Made by a program: the position numbers and the translations under genes
Part shown: in pieces, positions 1-9,420 of the stretch
Position numbering within the stretch: position 1 is the stretch's first letter
Layout of the letters: every line of letters begins with the position of its first letter
Assembly (NCBI RefSeq): GCF_014322795.1
Contig: NZ_JAASTT010000002.1
Location: forward strand, 62,001-126,000
Direction: 5' to 3'
DNA length: 64,000 nucleotides
DNA from: Paenilisteria portnoyi
GTDB lineage: Bacteria > Bacillota > Bacilli > Lactobacillales > Listeriaceae
Notes under the pieces: model-generated
Databases searched by the model: none
Seen by the model: the letters and a program-made list of their open reading frames with translations, nothing else
Told to the model about the DNA's origin: nothing

Positions 1-1441
1 CCACATCGTCTAAATAAGCCAATACGGCCTTGGCAATCGGGTGTTCCGACTGCTCTTCCATTACTGCAACAAATCGTTTGAAGTCCGCATGATTTTCCAA
101 CATATTCGTCACGCGTAACTTCCCTTCCGTCAGCGTCCCCGTCTTATCAAAAATCACCGTATCCACTTTTGCCGTCCGTTCTAAATGCTCGCCACCTTTA
201 AAAAGAATACCGCTTTCCGCGCCCTTCCCAGTTCCCGACATAATCGCGGTCGGCGTCGCTAAGCCAAGCGCACAAGGACATGCAATCACGAGTACCGCAA
301 TCGCCACCTGCAGCGACTGATCCAGTACACCACCCGTCGCAATCATCCAAATCACGAATGTCACGACCGCAATCACCAACACAATCGGTACAAAAATCCC
401 TGAAATCCGATCCGCCAAACGCTGAATCGGCGCCTTCACACCCTGCGCCTCTTCCACTAACTGAATAATCGTCGAAAGCACCGTCTCGTCCATCCGTTTC
501 GTTACTCTCGCTTGGAATGCCCCATCGAAATTCACCGTCGAACCAATTACCGCGTCGCCCGCCTTTTTCTCCACAGGCACCGGTTCCCCAGAAATCATCG
601 ACTCATCAATGCTCGTCTCACCAGTCAACACGACCGCATCAATCGGCACTTTTTCACCAGGTCGCACTAAAATCACATCGCCAATTGCGAGCTCGTCCAC
701 CGGCACCTTCCACTCCTGATCCTCCCGCAAAACAACCGCTTCCTTCGATTGAAGTTTAAGCAAGCCAGCAATAGACTGCGTTGTTTTCGATGTCGCATAG
801 CTCTCCAACAATTTCCCCAGTAATATCAACGTGATCAAAATCGCACTCGTCTCAAAATAATAATGCGCCTCGATATTTGGATTAACCAACTGCCTCACAT
901 ACTCCGCCAAACTATAAAAGTAAGCCGCGGAAGTCCCCAATGCCACAAGCACATCCATGTTCGCGCTCTTACCACGAAGCGACTTATACGCCCCATCATA
1001 AAACCGCCAACCAATATAAAACTGAATCACCGTCGCAAGAATCAGCTGAATTGTAGGGCTAATAATCGCATCCACACCCATCGCAAACGCCGTATGATGC
1101 AAATACGGAATATGCGTCACCATCGTCAAAAGTAGCGGCAAAGCCAAGATAGCAGATAAAATAAACCGCCGTACTTCCCGTTTAAACTGCTTATCCAAAA
1201 TCGCATCTTTCTCTTCTTTTGACATTTTTTCCGCAGCATCGTAGCCCGCATGCTTTACAATATCAATCAATTGTTCCGCACTTATTTGATCAGGGTCATA
1301 ATAGACCGCTGCACTTTCCGTCACTAAATTAACATTAGCCTTCTCCACGCCAGCCGCCTTATTCAGCGACTTTTCCACACGCGTCGAACAAGCAGCGCAC
1401 GTCATACCAAACACATTTAAATCTTGTCGTTTTGCTTCCAT
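1..1441 (-). CDS. copA: Copper-translocating P-type ATPase, CopA (3' end outside the window)
   Basis: P1B-type ATPase that exports Cu(I) across the cytoplasmic membrane. About 480 N-terminal residues are present. In order: one heavy-metal-binding domain with a TCAACS copper motif near residue 15; membrane helices; the actuator-domain SGEP motif; the transmembrane CPC copper site at about residues 388-390; and the DKTGT phosphorylation loop with Asp near 432. The ATP-binding domain continues past base 1. The ATG lies 7-8 bases after an AAAGGGGG ribosome site. csoR lies 22 bp upstream on the same strand, so the two are probably one copper-inducible operon. Assigning copper rather than silver rests on the CPC motif and the CsoR neighbour. 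Confidence 0.95.
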   Translation of the reverse strand, partial: MEAKRQDLNVFGMTCAACSTRVEKSLNKAAGVEKANVNLVTESAAVYYDPDQISAEQLIDIVKHAGYDAAEKMSKEEKDAILDKQFKREVRRFILSAILALPLLLTMVTHIPYLHHTAFAMGVDAIISPTIQLILATVIQFYIGWRFYDGAYKSLRGKSANMDVLVALGTSAAYFYSLAEYVRQLVNPNIEAHYYFETSAILITLILLGKLLESYATSKTTQSIAGLLKLQSKEAVVLREDQEWKVPVDELAIGDVILVRPGEKVPIDAVVLTGETSIDESMISGEPVPVEKKAGDAVIGSTVNFDGAFQARVTKRMDETVLSTIIQLVEEAQGVKAPIQRLADRISGIFVPIVLVIAVVTFVIWMIATGGVLDQSLQVAIAVLVIACPCALGLATPTAIMSGTGKGAESGILFKGGEHLERTAKVDTVIFDKTGTLTEGKLRVTNMLENHADFKRFVAVMEEQSEHPIAKAVLAYLDDV

Positions 1442-1463
1442 TTGAAAATACCCCCTTTACAAA

Positions 1464-1760
1464 TTACGTCTTTGAGAATTGACGAATCACTTTTAACAAC
1501 TCATCCATTATTTCATCCGATTCACCATTTTGCGCCGCATCAACTACACAATGTTTCGCGTGATGCTCTAGCACCTGCAAACCTACTTTCTTAAGCGCTG
1601 AATTTGCTGCTGAAATTTGCACTAAAATATCCACACAGTAACGATCCGCTTCCACCATTTGTTGAATGCCACGAACCTGTCCTTCCACACGCCGTAAACG
1701 ATTTAAAATCTGTTTCGTATCTTCATCCGAGCGCGGTACAATTGGTTGATCATGCGTCAT
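1464..1760 (-). CDS. csoR: Copper-sensing transcriptional repressor CsoR
   Basis: Small all-helical repressor of the CsoR/RcnR family that leaves DNA when it binds Cu(I). The 98-residue protein carries the Cys-His-Cys copper ligand set at C42, H67 and C71 (sequence around it: HHAKHC), which separates CsoR from the nickel, formaldehyde and persulfide sensors of the family. The LRRVEGQVRGI stretch at residues 22-32 is the DNA-contacting helix. It is the first gene before copA, and a matching operator lies in its own promoter, so autoregulation and co-regulation of copA are expected. Confidence 0.95.
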   Translation of the reverse strand: MTHDQPIVPRSDEDTKQILNRLRRVEGQVRGIQQMVEADRYCVDILVQISAANSALKKVGLQVLEHHAKHCVVDAAQNGESDEIMDELLKVIRQFSKT

Positions 1761-1791
1761 ATTTGCCCACTCCTTTATTATTTATATTATC

Positions 1792-1821
1792 ATTATACCT
1801 ATAGGGGGTATTATAAGTCAA
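1792..1821 (-). promoter_or_regulatory. csoR-copA promoter with an embedded CsoR operator
   Basis: On the minus strand a -35 TTGACT (1816-1821) and a perfect -10 TATAAT (1792-1797) are separated by 18 bp. The spacer contains the GC-rich pseudo-palindrome ATACCTATAGGGGGTAT (plus strand, 1795-1811), the form of known CsoR boxes. Repressor bound there would cover the space between the promoter elements. The copper-responsive assignment follows from the family and from the adjacent csoR gene. Confidence 0.85.
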
Positions 1822-1831
1822 CTAGTTAAAA

Positions 1832-1873
1832 CAAAAAACGAGAATCTCCTCAAAAAGCAGGAGTTTCTCGTTT
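1832..1873 (-). terminator. Intrinsic terminator of the lectin-type LPXTG gene
   Basis: Inverted repeat (about 14-bp arms, 1837-1850 and 1859-1873, one mismatch) with an 8-base loop. Read on the minus strand it is followed by a run of T. It lies just after the stop of the LPXTG gene and just before the csoR promoter. Confidence 0.85.
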
Positions 1874-1882
1874 CCAATTTAT

Positions 1883-4800
1883 CTATTTCTTTCTACGCAA
1901 GAATAATGCACCTAGAGCAGCTAATAGTCCACCAATAACAAGTGTATTAGTTTCTGATTCGTCTCCTGTTTTTGGTAAAGCTTTACTTGGTGTTATTTGC
2001 GCTACTTGATTTGCCACCGGTTGAATTGTTTTACCTGGTTTGGATACAACTGGTGTACTTGTAGCAACTGGCACTACAGGTTTTGCTGGCTTAACAGGTT
2101 CCACTGGTACAACTGGAACGATCGGCTGTGCACCGACAAGAACAGTAATCGTGTATTGTGTTTCATTACCATCTGAATCGACGACACTGTAAGTCACATG
2201 ATAAATCCCAGCTTGATTTGGATTCACATCATTTGAAATAATTGTAATGCTCCCTGTGATGTCTCCGTCTTCTAAGTCAGACGCGGTAACCCCTGCCATC
2301 GGATCAAATGCTTGTCCGTATGTCAGCGTTTGGTCACTTGCATGGATAACAGGTTTTTCGTTTGTTAGAACTGTTACTGTGTAAGTTTCTTCTGTTGTGT
2401 TTCCATCGCTATCGGTAACGCTATATGTCACATGATAAACACCTGCTATTTCTGGATTCACATCATTCGATACGACTGTAATATTGCTTGTAATATCGCC
2501 ATCTTCCGCATCATTCGCACTAATACCCGCTAATGGATCAAAAGTACGGCCAGCTTTAAACTGACTATCTTGTCCTGTGATAACTGGTTTTTCATTACTT
2601 AAAATTGTCACAGTAATTGTTTTTTCTGTTACATTGCCATCCGAGTCAATAACACTGTACGTAACATGATATTCTCCAGGTACGTCTATGTTTACGTCAT
2701 CTGCAACAACTTTGATACTGCCTGTGATGTCTCCATCTTCTAAATCAGATGCCGTTACATTTGCCATCCGATCGATTGGACGATGCGCTTTACGCGTTAT
2801 ATCGTTAGCATCAATAACTGGTTTTTCATTCGTCAACACAGTCACAATAATGGTTTTTGTGGTGGTATTATCATCAGAATCTGTAACGCTATAGGTGACA
2901 TGATACGTACCGGCTTTCGTTGCATCAACATCATCAGCTATAATTTTTATCTCATTTGTGATATCACCATCTTCTGTATCACTTGCGGTAATTCCGGCTT
3001 TCACATCAAATACAGCACCTGCTTTAAACGCGAGATCATTTGCGTGAATGACTGGCGCATCATTCGTACGAACATAAACGTGACGGGTGATCTTGGTTGT
3101 ATTATTATCACTGTCCGTTACGCTGTACACGACTGTATACATTCCAGCCTTCGACATATCAACATCATTACTGTCCACTTTAATTTTGCTAGTTAAGTTA
3201 CCATCTTCCGTATCATTCGCAGTAATTCCGTCCATTGGATTGAATACATCTCCAATTTTTAGATAGATATCACTTGTTGTTAGAATTGGTGCGTCATCAG
3301 TCAAAACTGTCACTGTGATTGTTTTCGTTGTCGTATTACCATCAGAATCTGTCGCTCTATAGGTGACATGATATACGCCAGCTTTCGCGATATTCACATC
3401 ATTTGCGACGATTTCTAGTTTATTCGTAATGTCACCATCTTCTGTATCTGTAACAACAACCGCTTCTTTAACATTGAACGGTTTGTTCACACGCATTGTA
3501 ATATCTGACGCCTGGATAACTGGTGCATCATTGCTCGTTACTGTTACTGTAATCGTTTTTGTGGTTGTATTTTTATCGCTATCCGTCACGCTATACGTGA
3601 TATGATATGTGCCTACTCGATTCATGTCTACATCAGTAGCCGTAATACTAACCTTAATGGAAATATCACCATCTTCTGTGTCCGTTGCCGTTACACCAGC
3701 ATAAGGATCAAAACTCATACCTTTTTTCATCGTTTTATCTGTTGCATGAATAACCGGAGCATCATTGCTTGTTACTGTAACCGTGATTGTCTTAGTAGTC
3801 GTGTTATTATCACTGTCCGTCACACTATATGTTACATGATACGTACCAACCTTCGACGTGTCCACATCATTTGCTGTCACCTTAATTTGGTTAGTAAGAT
3901 CACCATCTTCCAAGTCAAATGCGCTCATACTTGTTAATGGATTAAACGCCGTACCCTTTTTAAGCGTCTTGTCAACTCCTGTAATAGAAGGCGCCGCATT
4001 ACTTGTTACTGTAACTGTGATCGTTTTTGTCGTTGTATTGTTATCACTATCAGTAACGCTGTAAGTTACATGATATGTGCCTACTTTAGTAATATCGACG
4101 TCGCTGGCCGTGATTTGAATTTTGCTCGTTACATCACCATCTTCTGTATCATTTGCCGTCACCCCAGCCATTGGATTAAATGTCAAATCCTTTTTCACTG
4201 TTTTATCCGTAGCTGTAATAACTGGCGCATCATTACTTGTAACTGTAACCGTGATTGTCTTAGTAGTCGTATTATTATCACTGTCCGTCACACTATACGT
4301 TACATGATAGGTACCAACTTTGGATGTATCTACATCATTCGCTGTTACTTTCACTTTACTTGTTACATTACCATCTTCTGTATCAGTCCCACTTACACCT
4401 GCCAGCGGATCGAATATTATACCTTTTTTCACAGATTTATCTACTGCATTAATAATTGGTGCATCATTACTGGTTACTGTTACTGTAATTGTTTTCGTTG
4501 TTGTATTATCGTCACTATCTGTCACGCTGTATGTCACGTGATACGTCCCGACCTTCGATGTGTCTACATCATTTGCCGCGATCTTAACATTATTCGTCAA
4601 ATTGCCATCTTCTACATCTTCCGCACTGACGCCAGCCATAGAATCAAATGTCGCACCTTTTTTCAGACTACTATCACTAGCCGTTATGACTGGTTTCTCA
4701 CCTGGGATTCGAAGGACAATAGACCCAGCTGCTGTATATTTCACGCCATTCACTTTACCTGTAGCAGAAATCTCTAACTTGGTGCCTTTTGGACTAGCAT

Positions 4801-5926
4801 CTGGTCGAACTTTCACATCATATGTTAGTGTGAACGTATTTGATGGATCAGCAAATGGTAATTGTACTTCATTATTTAATAGCTGCTCTTTCGTCACCGT
4901 ATAAATCTGGCCATCATTCCGTTTCAACTCTATATTGGACACAGTATCTGCATCAAATAATGGATCGAGTTTCACACCATATTGTAAATTAAAAGGAGAT
5001 GCATCGTTTGTTTCATTCGAAATAGTTGTGCCTACACTAACTACCTCAGACGGCTCTGCTTTTCCATTATTGTTTCCGTTTTTATCACTTATTTCCATCT
5101 TCATTTTTGGGGAAATACCGTTCACTTGAAGTTCTGTAATCTCCACTTGTTGCAATGTTTTATATGTTCCAGTTGAACCTGTAAATCCAAAAATAACCTC
5201 TGTTCCACCAAAAGTGGCTTGCAAGTCATTGACAACATAACTTCCAGTATATGCACCATATGCATAGCTTAAGGTTTTCGTTTTCGCATCCCAATCAAAG
5301 CTAATAGGATGATATTGTCCATCAGCAAAAATTTCATCTGTCCCTAATCGGCTCATCGCTTCATGAACAGGTCTAGCTGCTGTTGGTACAGTAATCGCAA
5401 TATGGTTAGCCTTGCCTAACCCGTAATCAAAAGTATCTGCATTATCATAGCTATCGACTTCTATTGCCAATGCATTTTTAATGTAATTTTGTCCATAGAC
5501 GCCCAGTCCGCCGCCGTCTTGACCTAAAGCATTTTTACCACGACTATCATTCTGCATGACAAAAGCAATACCATCTGCACTTTGTGGGCTATTCCCCATA
5601 TAGAGGTCAGCAGCTAAATGAAAGTTTTTCGTTAAATCTACTTTATTTTCTTCGCTTGACCATAAACCACCTTTTTGCCAAGAAGCATCTGGTGTGATTG
5701 TAACGGTGTTTTTATCAACGAATGAATTAGCTCCTGGAACCACTGAGAAATAGTCCGTAACATCAGAAAAAGACCCCTGATTATCTGCCTCACTTGCTCT
5801 TAGTTTATTTTCTGCTTTCATTGAATAATTCTGCGGATTTTCTGCTGCCATCACATAAGTCTGCACCGGTAAGCTCACACACATTAACAAAGCAGCTGTT
5901 GCAACACCCATTTTTTTAATTACCAT
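1883..5926 (-). CDS. LPXTG-anchored surface protein with L-type lectin head and eleven Ig-like repeats
   Basis: A 1347-residue secreted, sortase-anchored protein. Signal peptide at residues 1-28. Residues about 45-270 are an L-type (legume-lectin-like) domain, with ADGIAFVMQN, GGGLGVYGQ, the acidic strand AIEVDSYDN and FGFTGSTG, so it probably binds sugars. A connecting domain follows (270-405), then eleven tandem 78-residue Ig-like repeats (about 408-1265), each with an EDGxxT core and a YHVTYSVTDSDxN strand. A Pro/Val-rich wall-spanning stretch, LPKTG at residue 1317, a hydrophobic helix and an RRKK tail complete the anchor. AGGAGG lies 10 bases before the ATG. The repeats probably act as a stalk. 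It is flanked by terminators and is probably monocistronic. The ligand cannot be read from sequence. Confidence 0.9.
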   Translation of the reverse strand: MVIKKMGVATAALLMCVSLPVQTYVMAAENPQNYSMKAENKLRASEADNQGSFSDVTDYFSVVPGANSFVDKNTVTITPDASWQKGGLWSSEENKVDLTKNFHLAADLYMGNSPQSADGIAFVMQNDSRGKNALGQDGGGLGVYGQNYIKNALAIEVDSYDNADTFDYGLGKANHIAITVPTAARPVHEAMSRLGTDEIFADGQYHPISFDWDAKTKTLSYAYGAYTGSYVVNDLQATFGGTEVIFGFTGSTGTYKTLQQVEITELQVNGISPKMKMEISDKNGNNNGKAEPSEVVSVGTTISNETNDASPFNLQYGVKLDPLFDADTVSNIELKRNDGQIYTVTKEQLLNNEVQLPFADPSNTFTLTYDVKVRPDASPKGTKLEISATGKVNGVKYTAAGSIVLRIPGEKPVITASDSSLKKGATFDSMAGVSAEDVEDGNLTNNVKIAANDVDTSKVGTYHVTYSVTDSDDNTTTKTITVTVTSNDAPIINAVDKSVKKGIIFDPLAGVSGTDTEDGNVTSKVKVTANDVDTSKVGTYHVTYSVTDSDNNTTTKTITVTVTSNDAPVITATDKTVKKDLTFNPMAGVTANDTEDGDVTSKIQITASDVDITKVGTYHVTYSVTDSDNNTTTKTITVTVTSNAAPSITGVDKTLKKGTAFNPLTSMSAFDLEDGDLTNQIKVTANDVDTSKVGTYHVTYSVTDSDNNTTTKTITVTVTSNDAPVIHATDKTMKKGMSFDPYAGVTATDTEDGDISIKVSITATDVDMNRVGTYHITYSVTDSDKNTTTKTITVTVTSNDAPVIQASDITMRVNKPFNVKEAVVVTDTEDGDITNKLEIVANDVNIAKAGVYHVTYRATDSDGNTTTKTITVTVLTDDAPILTTSDIYLKIGDVFNPMDGITANDTEDGNLTSKIKVDSNDVDMSKAGMYTVVYSVTDSDNNTTKITRHVYVRTNDAPVIHANDLAFKAGAVFDVKAGITASDTEDGDITNEIKIIADDVDATKAGTYHVTYSVTDSDDNTTTKTIIVTVLTNEKPVIDANDITRKAHRPIDRMANVTASDLEDGDITGSIKVVADDVNIDVPGEYHVTYSVIDSDGNVTEKTITVTILSNEKPVITGQDSQFKAGRTFDPLAGISANDAEDGDITSNITVVSNDVNPEIAGVYHVTYSVTDSDGNTTEETYTVTVLTNEKPVIHASDQTLTYGQAFDPMAGVTASDLEDGDITGSITIISNDVNPNQAGIYHVTYSVVDSDGNETQYTITVLVGAQPIVPVVPVEPVKPAKPVVPVATSTPVVSKPGKTIQPVANQVAQITPSKALPKTGDESETNTLVIGGLLAALGALFLRRKK
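2132..4705 (-). repeat. Eleven in-frame 234-bp tandem repeats
   Basis: Period is exactly 78 codons. Repeats 1-5 (towards the N terminus, higher coordinates) are nearly identical in their second half at protein level, while repeats 6-11 drift and the last three begin EKP instead of DAP. Codon choice differs widely between repeats whose amino acids are the same. Confidence 0.9.
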
Positions 5927-6063
5927 TTTTTAATTTCCTCCTAAAGTATCTTTTATTTAAGACCACTTTAACAGCCTACCATCCTATACAATAATAAAAA
6001 ATACAGTACTTCCGATTTTGAGAGTTTATTTATGACTTTTTCGACATATTTAAAAATAAACCA

Positions 6064-6095
6064 CAAAAAAGAACCCCCACATCACGTGAGAGCTC
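6064..6095 (-). terminator. Intrinsic terminator after the VanY-type gene
   Basis: On the minus strand a 10-bp stem (arms 6086-6095 and 6071-6080, several G-U pairs) with a 5-base loop is followed by six T. It ends the Gfo/Idh-yozE-deoD-vanY operon. Confidence 0.8.
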
Positions 6096-6101
6096 CCTAT
6101 C

Positions 6102-6914
6102 TTATTTCGCCGTTCCACCATCAATTTTCTTTTGCAAAGCCTGCACATGCTGGAAAAATTCCTCAAGCGTCCAATCATTTTCATAAATAATCGTCGCTGC
6201 ATCCTTGCCAACATAGCGATAATGCCAAGATTCATATTGATATTGCGTCACAGCTTCCTTGCCTTTCATATACCGTAAAATAAAACCGTAATTATGCGCG
6301 TTCTTCTGTAACCATTGCCCCTCAGGCGTTTCACCAAAAGCCTCCGTCAAATTAAAACCTTGATCCCGCGACGAAATATCCATCGCAAGGCCCGTTTGAT
6401 GTTCACTCGTTCCAGGAACAGCCACCGCCTCTTTCGCCTTAGCCTCGCCCTTCGCAGCAACTTCTGCACCGAAAACTTCCTGTTGACGCTTATAAGAACG
6501 ATAGCCAGAAACAGCATAGAGCGTTAAATCATCTTGCTTCGCCGCTGTAAACATCGCTTCCAACTGCGACGCCGCTTCCTTACGCATCTGCGCTTTTTCC
6601 ACCTGCTCATCGCCAAACGAGAACGTCACATTCGGACGTACTAAATCAGGCGGTGAATAAGACGATTGCAAAGAATATTCCTTATTCGCAAGTACCAATA
6701 TATTTTCGGGATTCGTAATATATTGAACACCATCTTTTTCTACCAATTTATTCTGTTGGGCAATGTACGGATAAAGCGGATCATTTTGATAATCCTTACT
6801 TCCCGTTGTCGCCGTTTCTGCGGCTGGTTTATCCAGATTTCCCGCTAAATAATCAGCTGACGTATGAAAACCAGCTAAACTCAGTGCTATCATGAATGAA
6901 ATAAAATGCATCAT
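6102..6914 (-). CDS. VanY-family D-alanyl-D-alanine carboxypeptidase (M15B)
   Basis: Zinc peptidase that trims the terminal D-Ala from wall stem peptides; 270 residues. An N-terminal hydrophobic segment (about residues 3-15) is a signal peptide or anchor. The catalytic domain shows SGYRSYKRQ, SEHQTGLAMD (zinc ligands His and Asp) and ESWHYRYVG (catalytic Glu and third ligand His), the family signature. Start: the first of two consecutive ATGs, about 12 bases after GAAGGAAGG. It is the last gene of a four-gene minus-strand operon, 33 bp after deoD. Nothing suggests glycopeptide resistance: no vanH, vanA or vanX neighbours. A housekeeping wall-trimming role is likelier. Confidence 0.9.
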   Translation of the reverse strand: MMHFISFMIALSLAGFHTSADYLAGNLDKPAAETATTGSKDYQNDPLYPYIAQQNKLVEKDGVQYITNPENILVLANKEYSLQSSYSPPDLVRPNVTFSFGDEQVEKAQMRKEAASQLEAMFTAAKQDDLTLYAVSGYRSYKRQQEVFGAEVAAKGEAKAKEAVAVPGTSEHQTGLAMDISSRDQGFNLTEAFGETPEGQWLQKNAHNYGFILRYMKGKEAVTQYQYESWHYRYVGKDAATIIYENDWTLEEFFQHVQALQKKIDGGTAK

Positions 6915-6947
6915 CTTGTTTTGTAACCTTCCTTCGCTAGATTCTCC

Positions 6948-7649
6948 CTACTTCAACGTAGATTCTAACGCAACCACAATCATATCGTTAAAAGTCGTTT
7001 GGCGCTCTTCCGCCGTCGTTTCTTCCCCAGTAAAAATATGATCACTCACCGTCAAAATCGCCAGTGCTTTGCGCCCAAATTTCTGAGCAATCGTGTAAAG
7101 CGCTGCCGCTTCCATCTCGATTCCAAGCACACCATGATCCGCTAATTGTTGCTTATCCAACTGCTCATTATAAAAACGATCCGCCGAAAAAACATTCCCC
7201 ACACGCATTGCTAAGCCTTTTTCAACACCTGCATCATACGCATTTTTTAACAAACCAAAATCAGCCACTGGCGCAAAATCAACGCCAGCAAACGTATTAC
7301 GATTAATTTGTGAATCCGTCGAAGCCGCTTGCGCAATAACCACGTCGCGAACCTTCACGTCTTTTTGAATCGCGCCCATCGTACCAACACGAATCAAATT
7401 CTTCACATCATAACTCTGAATCAGTTCGTTCACATAAATCGAAATCGACGGAATCCCCATACCAGTTCCCATCACCGATACCCGCTTGCCTTTATATGTC
7501 CCCGTGTATCCAAACATATTACGAACCTCATTAAAACAAATAACGTCCTCTAAAAAAGTCTCCGCAATGTATTTCGCACGCAACGGATCTCCCGGTAAAA
7601 GAATCGTTTCTGCTATCTCGCCTTGTTTCGCCTCAATATGAATACTCAA
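6948..7649 (-). CDS. deoD: Purine-nucleoside phosphorylase, DeoD type
   Basis: Hexameric NP-II-type phosphorylase that splits purine (deoxy)ribonucleosides with phosphate to free base and (deoxy)ribose 1-phosphate. The 233 residues match the usual length. [11 protein letters not shown] forms the phosphate site, GTMGAI follows, EMEAAALY carries the ribose-binding Glu, and SDH holds the catalytic Asp. It lies 2 bp after yozE in the same direction. With xpt and pbuX elsewhere in the window it belongs to purine salvage, although it sits in a different operon. Confidence 0.97.
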   Translation of the reverse strand: MSIHIEAKQGEIAETILLPGDPLRAKYIAETFLEDVICFNEVRNMFGYTGTYKGKRVSVMGTGMGIPSISIYVNELIQSYDVKNLIRVGTMGAIQKDVKVRDVVIAQAASTDSQINRNTFAGVDFAPVADFGLLKNAYDAGVEKGLAMRVGNVFSADRFYNEQLDKQQLADHGVLGIEMEAAALYTIAQKFGRKALAILTVSDHIFTGEETTAEERQTTFNDMIVVALESTLK

Positions 7650-7651
7650 TT

Positions 7652-7888
7652 TTAACGCCTCCCATTTTTTTCTTCATCCAAAATATAATTACCCCATAAA
7701 TCATCAAATAACGTCATGCTCGGAATATACGAAGCGTTCAGCTCCAAATACTCACATAACTCATAATAATCAGTAGACTGCTTCGGAAAACTATGATCCT
7801 TAAAAGCATCATTCGCAAATTTCGTCGCCGCATCACGTTTGATCGTATCGCGGTAAGTCATTAAATAGTGATAAAACGATCGTCCCAA
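7652..7888 (-). CDS. YozE-like UPF0346 protein
   Basis: Small cytoplasmic helical protein of the YozE/UPF0346 family (SAM-like fold, function unknown). Motifs [16 protein letters not shown], a YLE stretch and a FDDLWGNY C terminus are typical. An ATG exists at 7897, but AGAGAGG directly abuts it. The TTG at 7888 has that ribosome site 10 bases upstream and gives MGRSFYHYL, which is how family members begin, so I chose TTG. It lies between the oxidoreductase and deoD in one operon. Confidence 0.88.
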   Translation of the reverse strand: MGRSFYHYLMTYRDTIKRDAATKFANDAFKDHSFPKQSTDYYELCEYLELNASYIPSMTLFDDLWGNYILDEEKNGRR

Positions 7889-7909
7889 GCTGCCCATTCC
7901 TCTCTTTTG

Positions 7910-8815
7910 TTAACGCTCCACATGTTGCAAAATTTCTTCACAAATCCGATGCGTTTCAAGCGCAGATTTTTTCGAAACAGGTTCCGTTTTTCCTTCGCGT
8001 ACCGCGTCCAAAAAGGCGATAATGATCGACTCGAATCCACGTTTATAAAGCGTCGTTTCCCAATCACCAAATCGTACAACCGAATGACCCGTGCCTTCAT
8101 ACACATGAAGCTCCGTCACATGCTCCACTTCCCATTTTGCATCTGGCGTGAAAATCGTCAAACGCTCCTCGCTCGTACCATTTTCCCGATTCATAATCGC
8201 TGTCGCCGTCCGACCATTCGCCAAAAATTGCACCGTAATAGCCGATAATAAGTCCCCATTCATCGTTGGAAAAACCGTCATCTTCTCAACAGGCGCGTCC
8301 AACAAATGCAAGACCGTATCCACAACATGAATAAAATCATCAAAGATAAATACCCGAGGCTCACTTGCCTGCGCTTTCCGGTGCTTTTGCATCAAGATCA
8401 TGTTCGTATCCGTTTTCTCCGCCAAAGCAGCATATCTAGGCGCAAAACGACGATTAAAACCAACCATCAACAACGTATTTTTCGCCTCGGCTAGCTCAAT
8501 CAATTCCTTCGTCGTTTCATAATCATCCGCCACTGGTTTATCCACGTAAACCGGAATCCCAGCTTCCAAAAACGCACGAACAATCTCTGGGTGACTTGCC
8601 GTCGACGTATGTACAAACGCCGCATCTACCTGCGCACGAATCATCGAATCCACCGAATGATGCGTATTATGAAAACGATATTTCTCACTAATCGCCTTCA
8701 ACTTCTGAGAATCTCGCGTAAACAAATGGACTTCCACATTATCTAAGTGCGCAAACACCGGTAAATAAGCCTTCTGCGCAATGCCACCTAAACCAAGCAC
8801 AGCAATTTTTTGCAT
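7910..8815 (-). CDS. Gfo/Idh/MocA-family NAD(P)-dependent oxidoreductase
   Basis: Two-domain dehydrogenase related to glucose-fructose oxidoreductase and inositol dehydrogenase. It opens with a Rossmann nucleotide site (KIAVLGLGGIAQ) and has the family signature VDKPVADD with the catalytic-region Lys near residue 95, then VGFNRRFAPRY. About 301 residues, slightly shorter than many relatives. Of the two ATGs, the second (8815) has AGGAGG seven bases upstream; the first (8821) is too close to it. First gene of an operon with yozE, deoD and vanY, behind an unusual inverted repeat. The substrate, possibly a sugar or myo-inositol derivative, cannot be read from sequence. Confidence 0.9.
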   Translation of the reverse strand: MQKIAVLGLGGIAQKAYLPVFAHLDNVEVHLFTRDSQKLKAISEKYRFHNTHHSVDSMIRAQVDAAFVHTSTASHPEIVRAFLEAGIPVYVDKPVADDYETTKELIELAEAKNTLLMVGFNRRFAPRYAALAEKTDTNMILMQKHRKAQASEPRVFIFDDFIHVVDTVLHLLDAPVEKMTVFPTMNGDLLSAITVQFLANGRTATAIMNRENGTSEERLTIFTPDAKWEVEHVTELHVYEGTGHSVVRFGDWETTLYKRGFESIIIAFLDAVREGKTEPVSKKSALETHRICEEILQHVER

Positions 8816-8844
8816 CCTCATTCCTCCTTGAAAAAATACAAACT

Positions 8845-8887
8845 AATACCCCTACCAATTCTATCATAGATTAGTAGGGGTATTCAA
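8845..8887 (-). promoter_or_regulatory. Promoter flanked by a perfect 11-bp inverted repeat (putative operator)
   Basis: Minus-strand -35 TTGAAT (8882-8887) and -10 TAGAAT (8858-8863), 18 bp apart, lie upstream of the Gfo/Idh gene. Perfect arms AATACCCCTAC (8845-8855) and GTAGGGGTATT (8874-8884) sit just downstream of the -10 and over the -35. The arrangement looks like a two-site operator. The regulator is unknown. Each arm resembles half of the CsoR box at 1795-1811. Confidence 0.6.
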
Positions 8888-8976
8888 TAATGACGGTACA
8901 TAAGCTAAATAAATAAGGACAGTAATCTTCGGCTTTATTTAAGCTTTTGTCCAAACCTCATTAAAAATACGAACCA

Positions 8977-9414
8977 TTACGCAAAAAATGGTAAATATTC
9001 GCCGTATCCTTCTTCTTCGAGCGCATCTTTCGGCACAAAACGTAGCGCCGCCGAGTTGATGCAATAACGCATACCGCCCGATTCACGTGGCCCATCTGGG
9101 AAAATATGACCTAAATGCGAATCAGCCTCGGCCGACCGCACCTCCGTCCGAATCATCCCGTGAGACATATCTCGTTTTTCCAACACTTCCAGCGCGTCAA
9201 TCGGTTTTGTAAAACTCGGCCAACCGCATCCCGCATCGTATTGATCGAGCGAGGAGAACAACGGCTTTCCAGAAACGATATCCACATAAATCCCAGGCTG
9301 GTTATTATCCCAGAATTCATTTTTAAATGGGCTTTCCGTTCCTTGTTCTTGCGTTACTTTATATTGTAAATCATCCAATTCTTTTAAACGTTTCGCTTTT
9401 TCCTCTGGATTCAT
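8977..9414 (-). CDS. msrB: Peptide-methionine (R)-S-oxide reductase MsrB
   Basis: Thioredoxin-dependent repair enzyme that reduces the R form of methionine sulfoxide in proteins. The 145 residues contain the [11 protein letters not shown] and AGCGWPSF core, [11 protein letters not shown], and the catalytic [11 protein letters not shown] with Cys near residue 118. The two zinc-binding CxxC pairs of some family members are absent (SGKPLFSS occupies the first). It follows msrA by 6 bp, so both stereoisomers are handled by one operon. No clear terminator follows; a weak GGACA/TGTCC inverted repeat near 8918-8954 is the only candidate. Confidence 0.97.
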   Translation of the reverse strand: MNPEEKAKRLKELDDLQYKVTQEQGTESPFKNEFWDNNQPGIYVDIVSGKPLFSSLDQYDAGCGWPSFTKPIDALEVLEKRDMSHGMIRTEVRSAEADSHLGHIFPDGPRESGGMRYCINSAALRFVPKDALEEEGYGEYLPFFA

Positions 9415-9420
9415 AGTCGG

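Noticed and set aside
4070-4777. 235-codon and other plus-strand frames across the adhesin repeats
   Set aside because: They mirror the repeat unit on the opposite strand of a clear gene, have low-complexity Cys/Ile/Arg content and lack ribosome sites.
6102-6914. VanY as a glycopeptide-resistance gene
   Set aside because: No vanHAX or two-component genes are near, and the operon is housekeeping, so chromosomal wall trimming is likelier.
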